Source: Oscillospiraceae bacterium (GTDB taxonomy: Bacteria > Bacillota > Clostridia > Lachnospirales > Lachnospiraceae). From it: a stretch of 64,000 bases of DNA. The position numbers and the translations under genes were made by a program. The stretch is taken from the NCBI GenBank assembly GCA_021771715.1, contig JAETOO010000008.1, positions 85,190-149,189 of the forward strand, written 5' to 3'. Below the pieces are notes generated by a model. The model searched no databases, was not told where the DNA came from, and was given only the letters and a program-made list of their open reading frames with translations. Below, in pieces: positions 1 to 7,149 of the stretch. Every line of letters starts with the position of its first letter. Within the stretch, counting starts at the first letter, position 1.

Positions 1-1096
1 CGACATCCGCCACAGAGTCATTGATCATATGCAGGATTCCGACAATCTTTCCCTCCAGGTCAAGCGACAAAATCCGATTCACCAGCGGAGCCAAATCGTA
101 TTCTCTTTGGCTCGTAGTAACGAGATTTACAAGGATCTCCCCTGTTGTCTCGGCACGACGTAATAGTAAATGGCGCAGAAAACCCTTGTGCGACATTTTG
201 TGGTAGTGCAGCGGCACATCTTCCGCACTCTTCTGCGGGTCATGCGGCGACTCAGCCCACACGGTCTCCTCCTGACCATGTACCGGTTCACCTTTCGCAA
301 TCTCCTGCGGGACATGTGGCAACACGCTCTTCACATCCTCCAGACCGTGCAACGCCTCATTCTTCACGATCTCCTGCAGTCCGTGCGGCAGCACATCCTC
401 TATAGTCTCCTGTGGACCATGCAACGCCTCGTCCCATGCAGTCTCCTGCGGCTCGCGCATCCGCTTATCCTTTGCCGTCTCCTGCTGTCCATGCAGATTA
501 TGTAAGTCCTGCGGGGCATCCAATCCACGAAAATAGTCCAGCACACACCGCAGAATCTCCGTCATATCCCGGTGCACGATCTTGCAGTCTGCGGCGGTCA
601 GTACATCGTAGGTGCTTCCTTTTTTGTGCAAGCCAAGCGACAGCGGGCCGTCCTTGTACTCATCGCCAAAGGAAAATTCCATTTTGTTCCGATATGCGAA
701 TTCCTTCGGGCTGCCCTTGATTCCCTCAAAGCAGTAGTCCGGCTGACTGTTTTCATCAACCTGTCCTGCGGTGACCATCGCGGCATCGAGCAGTTTTTTG
801 ACCTGTGTCTCCTTCATCCGAAGCTGATCTTCGTAGAGCATTGTCTGATACATGCAACCGCCGCAGGCCGGGAAAATGCTGCACAGCGGATCCCGCTTCT
901 CTAAGGGAGAGTTCTCCAACACTTCCAGGAGCCGTCCCTCCGCCTGATTCCTGCGCTTTTTATTGATCACAAACCGCACGCGCTGCCCAGGGATTCCGTT
1001 TTTTACGGTTACTCCCCCCTCATCCGTCAAAACGCGCCCTTTATTTGGAAACTCTACCTCCTGTATAATCCCTTCCAGAATTTCTCCCTTTTTCAT
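1..1096 (-). CDS. rlmD: 23S rRNA (uracil-5-)-methyltransferase, RlmD/RlmCD type, 5' part
   Basis: This is the N-terminal 365 codons of a SAM-dependent RumA-family enzyme that methylates a uracil in 23S rRNA; the 3' end lies beyond the left edge. The ATG at 1096 follows a GGAAGG ribosome binding site. The protein starts with a TRAM-like segment, then shows the iron-sulfur pattern C-x6-CGGC (CSIFPACGGC, about residues 68-77) and the family stretch YRNKMEFSFGDE. Normally the segment ending in VLDYFR runs almost directly into HYHKMSHKGFLRHLLLRR. Here about 105 residues are inserted between them, of which residues 202-296 are eight imperfect 12-residue units of the type HGPQETIEDVLP. Family assignment is firm. 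Whether the enzyme targets one or two uracils cannot be told. Confidence 0.9.
   Translation of the reverse strand, partial: MKKGEILEGIIQEVEFPNKGRVLTDEGGVTVKNGIPGQRVRFVINKKRRNQAEGRLLEVLENSPLEKRDPLCSIFPACGGCMYQTMLYEDQLRMKETQVKKLLDAAMVTAGQVDENSQPDYCFEGIKGSPKEFAYRNKMEFSFGDEYKDGPLSLGLHKKGSTYDVLTAADCKIVHRDMTEILRCVLDYFRGLDAPQDLHNLHGQQETAKDKRMREPQETAWDEALHGPQETIEDVLPHGLQEIVKNEALHGLEDVKSVLPHVPQEIAKGEPVHGQEETVWAESPHDPQKSAEDVPLHYHKMSHKGFLRHLLLRRAETTGEILVNLVTTSQREYDLAPLVNRILSLDLEGKIVGILHMINDSVADV
209..493 (-). repeat. 36-bp in-frame tandem repeat inside the rRNA methyltransferase gene
   Basis: Eight imperfect units of 36 bp, one of them 33 bp, encode units beginning HGxQE: HGQQETAKDKRM, REPQETAWDEAL, HGPQETIEDVLP, HGLQEIVKNEAL, HGLEDVKSVLP, HVPQEIAKGEPV, HGQEETVWAESP and HDPQKSAEDVPL. 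Every unit keeps the reading frame, and the acidic, Gln/Pro-containing character is conserved while third and many first codon positions drift. The array sits between the iron-sulfur part and the catalytic domain. Confidence 0.9.
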
Positions 1097-1358
1097 CCCA
1101 ATTCCTTCCACACGATACACGATACGTATTTTTTATCAAATAATTCATATAGCTCAATAGAACTTTATTTTCTATAAATAATACTTCACATGACTCAATA
1201 AAGCCACATATTTTTTCTAAGATTTCACATAAATTTGTAAAACTGCAGTTTACAGACAATCATCTAAGTAATCATTGCATACAGGTTCAAAATGCCTGCA
1301 AGCAATTTCTTTCACACAATACGTATTTTATCAATGCTGCTTCACCGCACACATGAAA

Positions 1359-1388
1359 ATGAGCAGGTGCCGCCAGACATCTGCTCAT
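1359..1388 (-). terminator. Probable terminator of the acidic membrane protein gene
   Basis: A perfect 8-bp stem (ATGAGCAG pairing with CTGCTCAT) with a 14-nt loop lies 34 bp past the stop codon of the minus-strand gene. It is followed by a short TTTTC run, so the U-tract is weak. The rest of the 1097-1421 gap is AT-rich and shows no gene. Confidence 0.5.
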
Positions 1389-1421
1389 CCTGCAATCCAG
1401 AAAAGTAATAAACCGCTCGCC

Positions 1422-1766
1422 TTACGCTTCCTCAGTCTCTGCGGGCTCTTCTTCAGCCTTCTCCTCGGCCTCTTCCTGTACCGGCTCTTCCTTTTCCTCT
1501 GCCGGCTCCTCAGCTTTTGCCTCGGACTTCTTCTCCTCGTCCATCTCCGGGAAATCATCGTCCTCGAAGAAATCGTCGAAATCATCCTCAAAATCGTCCT
1601 CAAAGTCCTCGAGATAATCCGGAGCGAAGTAACGATATACCGCATACGCGATACCTGCCACTGCCGCTACCGCACCGATAATCGCCAGCACCCAGAGCAC
1701 CGTATTCTTATTCTTGTCCTCGTCTCTCTTTTTCAGAGCATCCAGCAACTCATCAAGCTTTACCAT
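1422..1766 (-). CDS. Single-pass membrane protein with a highly acidic C-terminal tail
   Basis: This 114-residue protein is not assigned to a named family. Residues 1-20 are charged and hydrophilic (MVKLDELLDALKKRDEDKNK). Residues 22-46 form one hydrophobic membrane span. The remaining 65 residues are almost entirely Glu, Asp, Ala and Pro, including a run of repeated EDDFEDDF units. The length and layout match small conserved Clostridial membrane proteins of unknown function. The acidic tail would be expected to face the cytoplasm or bind cations, but that is a guess. The gene is monocistronic, with a hairpin after its stop. Confidence 0.75.
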   Translation of the reverse strand: MVKLDELLDALKKRDEDKNKNTVLWVLAIIGAVAAVAGIAYAVYRYFAPDYLEDFEDDFEDDFDDFFEDDDFPEMDEEKKSEAKAEEPAEEKEEPVQEEAEEKAEEEPAETEEA

Positions 1767-2028
1767 ATTAACACGTCCTTTCCGATCGGGATTTCTGATC
1801 CCGTCTCACATATTTTCCCCGCTCCATTCCTCAATATCTGGCGAAAGCGGGAACTCTTAGAGGTAGTATATCACACTACCGCCAATTTTACTATATCATT
1901 TTTCACAAAATTCGTGACAATTCCATTCCAGTTCCATCCCCGCAGCCATTCTTCTCGTCCGGGTCAGCCAAACGACAGCCTCCTGCATTACCATTTACAT
2001 CCACAGACAGGAACTGCCAAAAACATCC

Positions 2029-2769
2029 TTACTCCGTGTAATACTGCGCCTGCGCGTGCCACAGCTCGTAATATTTTCCGCTTTCATCCGCCACGAGCGC
2101 TTTGTGCGTCCCCTGCTGGATCACTGCCCCCTCGTGAAACACGGCGATCCTGTCACAGAATTTGCACGAGGACAGCCGATGGCTGATGTAGATTGCAGTC
2201 TTGTCCCCCGCGATCTCATTGAACCTGGAGTAGATTTCTGCCTCCGCGATGGGGTCAAGCGCGGCGGTGGGCTCGTCGAGGATGATAAACGGCGCGTCCT
2301 TGTACAGCGCGCGGGCGATGGCGATCTTCTGCGCCTCGCCGCCGGAGACATTCACGCCGTCCCTGTCATACTCTTTATACAGGTAGGTCTCGATCCCGTC
2401 CTGCATTTTTGCCAGCCGTTCCGCAAAGCCCGCTTTCTCCAGGGAATCCATCACCCGCTCGCTGTCGTATGCGGCCCTTGAGGCAACCGTTTCGCCGAGC
2501 TTCAGCGCAAAGAGCTTGAAATCCTGGAATACGACGGAACATAGTAACCTATATTCCGTGTAATTGTACTTGCGAATGTCAATGCCGTTCAGCAGAATCT
2601 TGCCCTCACTCGGATCATACAGACGGCACAGCAGTTTGATAAACGTCGTCTTGCCGCTTCCGTTCATGCCCACAACCGTCAGTGCCGCAGCGAGGAGACT
2701 CAGAACGAGGACCTTCTTTTCTCCCGAGGTCCAGGCGAGCCTTACCATAAACCAGAAGTTCTGCGCCAT
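2029..2769 (-). pseudogene. ABC exporter with in-frame loss of most of its membrane domain
   Basis: The 246-residue frame joins the first about 32 residues of a type IV ABC exporter (MAQNFWFMVRLAWTSGEKK plus the beginning of membrane helix 1) directly to a complete nucleotide-binding domain. That domain has Walker A (GMNGSGKTT, about residues 34-42), Q-loop VVFQDF, signature NVSGGEAQ, Walker B FIILDEP and the switch His in ISHRL. A normal family member has roughly 300-350 residues of membrane helices between these parts. The frame is open and uninterrupted, so the deletion kept frame. It is probably a remnant without transport function; an isolated ATPase role cannot be excluded. No partner exporter gene is adjacent. 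Confidence 0.75.
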
Positions 2770-2865
2770 GTTGTATTTCGGCCTGCGCGCTGTTTCTTTT
2801 TTGTCGGTTCCTTACTCACGGAATCCACCCGCCTTTCCAATTCTGAATATACCACAAAAAAGCAA

Positions 2866-2959
2866 GGGTGTCGCAAAATGCGGCAAATCCACAATGACTG
2901 GTATCTGTGCGATTAATCGTATACCAGTGGTGGTAGTTGCCAGCAATTTTGCAACACCC
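2866..2959 (-). repeat. Nested inverted repeat downstream of pcrA, possible terminator
   Basis: An imperfect outer inverted repeat of about 21 bp (GGGTGTCGCAAAATGCGGCAA on the plus strand, answered by TTGCC...TTTTGCAACACCC) encloses a perfect inner 8-bp one (ACTGGTAT/ATACCAGT). Read on the minus strand, the structure ends in CTTGCTTTTTT, so it can terminate pcrA transcripts. Its two-level symmetry is more than a simple terminator needs. Confidence 0.6.
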
Positions 2960-3000
2960 TCGAATCGTCGTATCCTGGTGATGAATTGAAAAAACTCCTC

Positions 3001-5229
3001 CTACTCCACCTTCGTAAGCTTCGCGAACGAGGCGAACATTTTCTTGACGCCGACGCGGTCGAAGTTGACGCTGACCTCGTAGTCGCGGCCGCCCTCGGTG
3101 ATCGTCTCGACGGTCCCGACGCCGAATTTGATATGGCGTACCCGGTCACCGACGCCGTAGGAGAGCCCGTCGGACTTCTTGACCGCAAACTGCTGGGACA
3201 CGAATGCCTTTGTCTTGAACGTCTCCCGCATCTGGCGGTAGGCAGCGTGCGCCTTCGTCTCCTCGCGCTCCTTCTTCTCCTTCACGGGCGCCTTCTCGCG
3301 CTCACTCTGGGCGAGCAGCTCGTGCGGGATGTCCTCGATGAATCTGGAGACGCGGTTGTAGTGCGTCTCCCCGCGCACCATGCGCTGCCTTGCGCTCGTC
3401 ATGACCAGCGTCCGCATCGCGCGTGTGATGCCGACATAGCAGAGCCGGCGCTCCTCCTCGAGATCCGACGAATCCTCCGAGGAGATGCTCATGTAGCTCG
3501 GGAACATTCCGTCCTCCATGCCCACCATGAAGACGACCGGGAACTCGAGCCCCTTTGCACTGTGCAGCGTCATCATCACGACGTGGTCCGTGTCCTCCTC
3601 GAGGTCGTCGACGTCCGCGACGAGCGCCACCTCCTCCAGAAAACCGTCCAGCGTGGGCTGCTCCGCGGATTCGTCATACGCGGCGGCCTTGTTCAGCAGC
3701 TCGTCGACGTTGGCCATCCGGTCGAGCGCCTCGTCGGTTCCCTCCGCCTGCAGCTCCTTCATGTATCCCGTCTGCTCGATGATATCCTCAATCAGCTCCT
3801 TCACGCTGTAAAACTCCTGCTTGCTGCGCAGCGTCTGGATCATCTGCACGAACGATTGCAGCTTCAGCACGCTCTTCCCCAGACCCGGGATCGTCTCCGC
3901 GGCGCGCAGCGCGTTGAAAAAGCTGATCTCATGCTCCGCGGCGTACGCCTGCACCCGCGTGATCGTCGTCGCGCCGATGCCGCGCTTCGGCACATTGACA
4001 ATCCGACGCACCGCCAGATCGTCCCGCCCGTTCGCGACCGTCTTCAGGTATGCCAGGATATCCTTGATCTCCTTGCGCCCGTAGAAATTGATGCCGCCCA
4101 CGAGCTTGTACGGGACATTCGCGAACAGAAACTTCTCCTCAAACATGCGAGACTGCGCGTTCGTGCGGTACAGCACCGCACAGTCTCCGTACTTCCACAC
4201 GCCGGCGCCTACCTTCGCGCTGATCATGCCCGCGATGTACTCTGCCTCCTCGAAGCCGTTCATGAACTGGTGGAACCGGACCTTCTCTCCGTCCCCGTTC
4301 GCTGTCCACAGCGTCTTCTCCTTGCGCCCTTCGTTGTGCCGGATGATCGCGTTCGCGGTGCTCAGGATGTTCTGCGTCGAGCGGTAATTCTGCTCGAGGC
4401 GGATCACCTTCGCGTCCGGGAAAAACTGCTCGAAATTCAGGATGTTCCCGATATTTGCCCCGCGGAACTTGTAGATCGACTGATCGTCGTCCCCGACCAC
4501 GCAGAGATTCCGGTACTTCGCCGCCAGCAGGCTCACAAGCCGGAACTGCGCCGTGTTGGTGTCCTGATACTCGTCGACCATGATGAATTGAAACCGCTCC
4601 TGGTACATGTCGAGCACCTCCGGGCAGCTCTCGAAGAGCTCCACCGTCCGGAAGATCAAATCGTCGAAGTCGAGCGCGTTGCTGTCATAGAGCTGGCGCT
4701 GGTACAGCTTGTACACCTCCGCGACCTTCTGCTTCCGGAAGTCTCCCTGGGCGCGCAGCGCGTAGTCCTCCGGCGAGAGCAGCTCATCCTTCGCCGCCGA
4801 GATCACCGCCATGAAAAAGCGCTCCCGGTACACCTTCGGATCCAGCTGCAGCTGCTTGCAGATGTCCTTGATGATCGACTTCTGATCGTCGCTGTCGTAG
4901 ATCGTAAAATTGTTCTCAAATCCAATCCGGTCGATATACCGCCGCAGAATCCGCACGCACGTGCTGTGGAACGTCGCGACCCAGACCCCGCCGAGTGCGC
5001 CGCCCAGCATCGCCTCCACCCGGTCGCGCATCTCGCCCGCCGCTTTATTCGTGAACGTAATCGCCATGATGTTCCACGGCTTCACCTGCTTCTCCTCGAT
5101 CAGCCACGCCACCCGGTGCGTCAGCACCCGCGTCTTGCCCGATCCCGCTCCCGCCAGAATCAGCAGCGGCCCCTCGTAGTGGCAGACCGCCTCCTGCTGC
5201 TGCGGATTTAACGTGTCAAAATTAATCAT
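3001..5229 (-). CDS. pcrA: ATP-dependent DNA helicase PcrA/UvrD
   Basis: A 742-residue superfamily 1A 3'-5' helicase used in nucleotide excision repair, rolling-circle replication and removal of RecA or RNA polymerase from DNA. The Q motif and Walker A (GAGSGKT, residues 27-33) are followed by the 2A/2B subdomains, Walker B VDEYQDTN (near residue 217), motif III DDDQSIYKFRGA and motif V/VI (VVMMTLHSAKGLEFPVVF, YVGITRA). The C-terminal tail GDRVRHIKFGVGTV is the PcrA-specific RNA polymerase-interacting Tudor-like segment. The start at 5229 is chosen because AGGAGAG lies just upstream; an upstream extension in frame lacks homology. It follows a 77-residue gene by 10 bp and is probably co-transcribed with it. 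Confidence 0.96.
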   Translation of the reverse strand: MINFDTLNPQQQEAVCHYEGPLLILAGAGSGKTRVLTHRVAWLIEEKQVKPWNIMAITFTNKAAGEMRDRVEAMLGGALGGVWVATFHSTCVRILRRYIDRIGFENNFTIYDSDDQKSIIKDICKQLQLDPKVYRERFFMAVISAAKDELLSPEDYALRAQGDFRKQKVAEVYKLYQRQLYDSNALDFDDLIFRTVELFESCPEVLDMYQERFQFIMVDEYQDTNTAQFRLVSLLAAKYRNLCVVGDDDQSIYKFRGANIGNILNFEQFFPDAKVIRLEQNYRSTQNILSTANAIIRHNEGRKEKTLWTANGDGEKVRFHQFMNGFEEAEYIAGMISAKVGAGVWKYGDCAVLYRTNAQSRMFEEKFLFANVPYKLVGGINFYGRKEIKDILAYLKTVANGRDDLAVRRIVNVPKRGIGATTITRVQAYAAEHEISFFNALRAAETIPGLGKSVLKLQSFVQMIQTLRSKQEFYSVKELIEDIIEQTGYMKELQAEGTDEALDRMANVDELLNKAAAYDESAEQPTLDGFLEEVALVADVDDLEEDTDHVVMMTLHSAKGLEFPVVFMVGMEDGMFPSYMSISSEDSSDLEEERRLCYVGITRAMRTLVMTSARQRMVRGETHYNRVSRFIEDIPHELLAQSEREKAPVKEKKEREETKAHAAYRQMRETFKTKAFVSQQFAVKKSDGLSYGVGDRVRHIKFGVGTVETITEGGRDYEVSVNFDRVGVKKMFASFAKLTKVE

Positions 5230-5239
5230 ATGTCTCTCC

Positions 5240-5473
5240 TCATCCCTCGTCAAACTCTGCAAACACCGTGAAGCCGCTCTCGTCCGTCCGCACCTCGCAG
5301 ACAACGCCGTCAAACACCTTCAGCCGCTCACGGTTCCCAAAATTCGCCGACATCGCGACCGCCGGCTCAATCGTATAATACCAGCTCGAGGGCAGCACCC
5401 CCTCCGTCACATGAATCCTGTCCCCCGGCTTCACGAGCCCTTCCCGCTCCATCTTAAACTCCATTTTCCGCAT
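5240..5473 (-). CDS. Small conserved protein preceding pcrA
   Basis: A 77-residue soluble protein, not recognised. It begins MRKMEFKMEREGLVKPGDR and is rich in beta-strand-type alternation with Trp-Tyr-Tyr (SSWYYTIEPAV) and an acidic C-terminus (VFAEFDEG). The ATG at 5473 has AGGAAGG about 8 bp upstream. It sits 10 bp ahead of pcrA behind a good promoter, so it is the first gene of that operon. No function can be assigned. Confidence 0.7.
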   Translation of the reverse strand: MRKMEFKMEREGLVKPGDRIHVTEGVLPSSWYYTIEPAVAMSANFGNRERLKVFDGVVCEVRTDESGFTVFAEFDEG

Positions 5474-5499
5474 GTTTCTTCATCCTTCCTAACCTATTC

Positions 5500-5528
5500 A
5501 TTCTACCCGATTGCCCCTCCTTTCGCAA
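5500..5528 (-). promoter_or_regulatory. Sigma-A type promoter for the small gene-pcrA operon
   Basis: On the minus strand TTGCGA (5523-5528) and TAGAAT (5500-5505) are separated by 17 bp, followed about 25 bp later by the ATG at 5473. Confidence 0.6.
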
Positions 5529-5588
5529 GCACATTTTTTGAATCGCCGGCGGCAGATGCGCAGGTTTTCAATTATAGTTATTTTTATT

Positions 5589-5617
5589 TTGACATCTGGT
5601 ATTTAAGACTATATAAT
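5589..5617 (+). promoter_or_regulatory. Consensus sigma-A promoter for the DUF1836 gene
   Basis: TTGACA (5589-5594) and TATAAT (5612-5617) are both perfect consensus hexamers with a 17-bp spacer, behind an AT-rich stretch resembling an UP element. The transcript would start near 5624, giving a leader of only about 13 nt. An in-frame ATG at 5616 overlaps the -10 box, so the real start must be the ATG at 5637. Confidence 0.85.
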
Positions 5618-5636
5618 GAGATCTGAGGTGAATTAC

Positions 5637-6248
5637 ATGAACCAGAACTATACGAAACTGCTTGGCGACATCCTGAAGAACATGGCGCATATGGATCATA
5701 TCCGCCCTGCCGAGATTCCCGACATTGATCTGTACATGGACCAAGTCACAAGCTTTATGAACGATCATCTGAAAAATTCCAAACGGTTCGACGACGACAA
5801 GATTCTGACCAAGACGATGATCAATAATTATGCAAAAAATAAGCTCCTGCCGCCGCCGGAGAAAAAGCGGTACACGAAGGAGCACATGTATCTGCTGATT
5901 TTTATTTATTATATGAAGGGCTTCCTGTCGCTTAGCGATATCCAGACGATCCTGCAGCCTGTGACCGACCGCTTCGCAAGCGGGACGGAGACGCCCGGCA
6001 TCGAGGACATCTACGCCGAGGTCTACCGGCTTGGCAAGGAGCACATCGCAGAGATCAGCCGCGACATCATGGAGAGCTTTCACACCGCGGCAAACTCGCT
6101 CAAAGACTATGACGGCGAGGAGCGCGACACCTTGCAGCTCTTCAACTTTATCTGTCTGCTCAGCTTCGACATCTACCTGCGCAAGGAAGTGATCGAGCGG
6201 CTGATCGATGGACTCTCAGAAGACTCCTCCCCCAAAAAAGGCAAATAG
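5637..6248 (+). CDS. DUF1836 domain-containing protein
   Basis: A 203-residue protein of the DUF1836 family, common in Clostridia and of unknown biochemical role. A winged-helix or MerR-like DNA-binding region is suggested by the segment KILTKTMINNYAKNKLLPPPEKKRYTKEHM, which resembles the helix-turn-helix plus wing of MerR proteins, followed by YLLIFIYYMKGFLSLSDIQTIL. It is therefore likely a transcription regulator, but no target is visible. The start at 5637 is chosen for GAGGTG upstream and because the upstream ATG overlaps the promoter. The gene is monocistronic and ends at a strong hairpin. Confidence 0.85.
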   Translation: MNQNYTKLLGDILKNMAHMDHIRPAEIPDIDLYMDQVTSFMNDHLKNSKRFDDDKILTKTMINNYAKNKLLPPPEKKRYTKEHMYLLIFIYYMKGFLSLSDIQTILQPVTDRFASGTETPGIEDIYAEVYRLGKEHIAEISRDIMESFHTAANSLKDYDGEERDTLQLFNFICLLSFDIYLRKEVIERLIDGLSEDSSPKKGK

Positions 6249-6265
6249 CACCGGGCCTTTGACGT

Positions 6266-6302
6266 AATCAGGCGTGCAGCCATTCGCACTGCACGCCTGA
6301 TT
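6266..6302. terminator. Bidirectional terminator between DUF1836 and yerC-like genes
   Basis: A perfect 14-bp stem (AATCAGGCGTGCAG with its complement) and a 9-nt loop lie between two converging genes, 17 bp after one stop and 10 bp after the other. U-runs are short on both sides. Confidence 0.75.
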
Positions 6303-6312
6303 CTCTGCAACC

Positions 6313-6621
6313 TTATTCGGTCTTCGCATCTTCTTTTTCCTTGAGCCGTGAAAACACCATCTCGTAACCGTCGTTGCCGTAGTTCAGCGAACGGTTCACG
6401 CGGCTGATTGTCGCTGTCGATGCCCCCGTCTTTTCCGCAATCTCAAGGTATGTCTTCTTCTCTGTGAGCATATGCGCCACCTCATAACGCTGTGAAAGGG
6501 AAAGCAGCTCATTTACGGTGCACACGTCCTCGAAAAAAAGATAACATTCCTCTTTATCGCGCAGACACAGGATGGCATCAAACAATCCATCCACTGCCTC
6601 TGTTCTGATTTTCTTGCTCAT
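6313..6621 (-). CDS. TrpR-like repressor, YerC/YecD family
   Basis: About 102 residues with the Trp-repressor fold. The helix-turn-helix lies in LSLSQRYEVAHMLTEKKTYLEIAEKTGASTATISRVNRSL, which carries the family signature for YerC/YecD proteins. These proteins lack an established ligand, and several are thought to regulate their own gene. The start at 6621 is preferred because AGGAGAGGA lies 8 bp upstream; a longer frame to 6657 has no ribosome binding site. The promoter region carries a 12-bp inverted repeat (see separate entry), consistent with autoregulation. Confidence 0.88.
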   Translation of the reverse strand: MSKKIRTEAVDGLFDAILCLRDKEECYLFFEDVCTVNELLSLSQRYEVAHMLTEKKTYLEIAEKTGASTATISRVNRSLNYGNDGYEMVFSRLKEKEDAKTE

Positions 6622-6637
6622 ATGCCTGTCCTCTCCT

Positions 6638-6693
6638 GTAATAAAGTAATCACACACACTGCCTATTCTAACACTTTACTTTATTACTGTAAA
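6638..6693 (-). promoter_or_regulatory. Promoter and probable operator of the yerC-like gene
   Basis: On the minus strand TTTACA (6688-6693) and TAGAAT (6665-6670) are spaced by 17 bp. One half-site (6676-6687) lies inside the spacer, and an exact inverted copy GTAATAAAGTAA (6638-6649) lies between the start site and the ribosome binding site. The half-site centres are 38 bp apart. This is a good candidate autoregulatory operator. Confidence 0.7.
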
Positions 6694-6724
6694 GGATAAT
6701 ATTTATGAGCAAAAATGCATATTA

Positions 6725-7039
6725 CTACTTCTCGTCAAACGTCGTGCACTCTGTCTCCTCACAGCGGCACGCTGCTGCCCCGGCGATGTCGACGTGATCG
6801 GCGTGACAGACGCAGCGCTCGTTGTATCTGCAGTGCTCCGCATTGCACTTGATGTCGCTTCTCATCGACGGGCTGCCCATCGAGCTCTTCGCGTTCTCGC
6901 TCTTGCGCTCCACGAAGCTCTCACAGCACGTATCCTGGCAGACCTTCGCGTTCTCGCCTCCTACCTGGATATCGCCTCTGCTGCAATACATCGCATTATT
7001 ATACACACAGCTCTGTGCAGAACAAACCAAACCTGGCAT
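6725..7039 (-). CDS. DUF1540 protein with two cysteine-rich repeats
   Basis: A 104-residue protein with two DUF1540 units: CSAQSCVYNNAMYC...CQDTCCESF and CNAEHCRYNERCVC...CRCEETECTTF. Each has six or more cysteines and a closing aromatic, a pattern expected to bind metal. The family occurs widely in spore-forming Clostridia and its role is unknown. The start at 7039 (MPGLVCSAQSC) is chosen for AAAGGAGGT 7 bp upstream; the longer frame to 7108 lacks a site. A CGGCCG hairpin at 7059-7076 lies in the leader. Confidence 0.85.
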   Translation of the reverse strand: MPGLVCSAQSCVYNNAMYCSRGDIQVGGENAKVCQDTCCESFVERKSENAKSSMGSPSMRSDIKCNAEHCRYNERCVCHADHVDIAGAAACRCEETECTTFDEK

Positions 7040-7149
7040 ACCTGCTACCTCCTTTGATGCGGCCGCACGAACGGCCGGATAATTGCTACGAGGATAGTAT
7101 GCACGCACAGGTCTGATTTTATACCGCGCAAAAGCGAGTCACACTCCGA

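Noticed and set aside
209..493. Regular 36-bp spacing suggested a CRISPR array.
   Set aside because: Units are contiguous, diverged and in frame with a protein; there are no unique spacers and no cas genes.
2986..5211. A 741-codon plus-strand open frame opposite pcrA.
   Set aside because: It is the antisense shadow of a GC-rich gene: it is Arg/Leu/His-rich, has no domain, no ribosome binding site, and pcrA explains the DNA fully.
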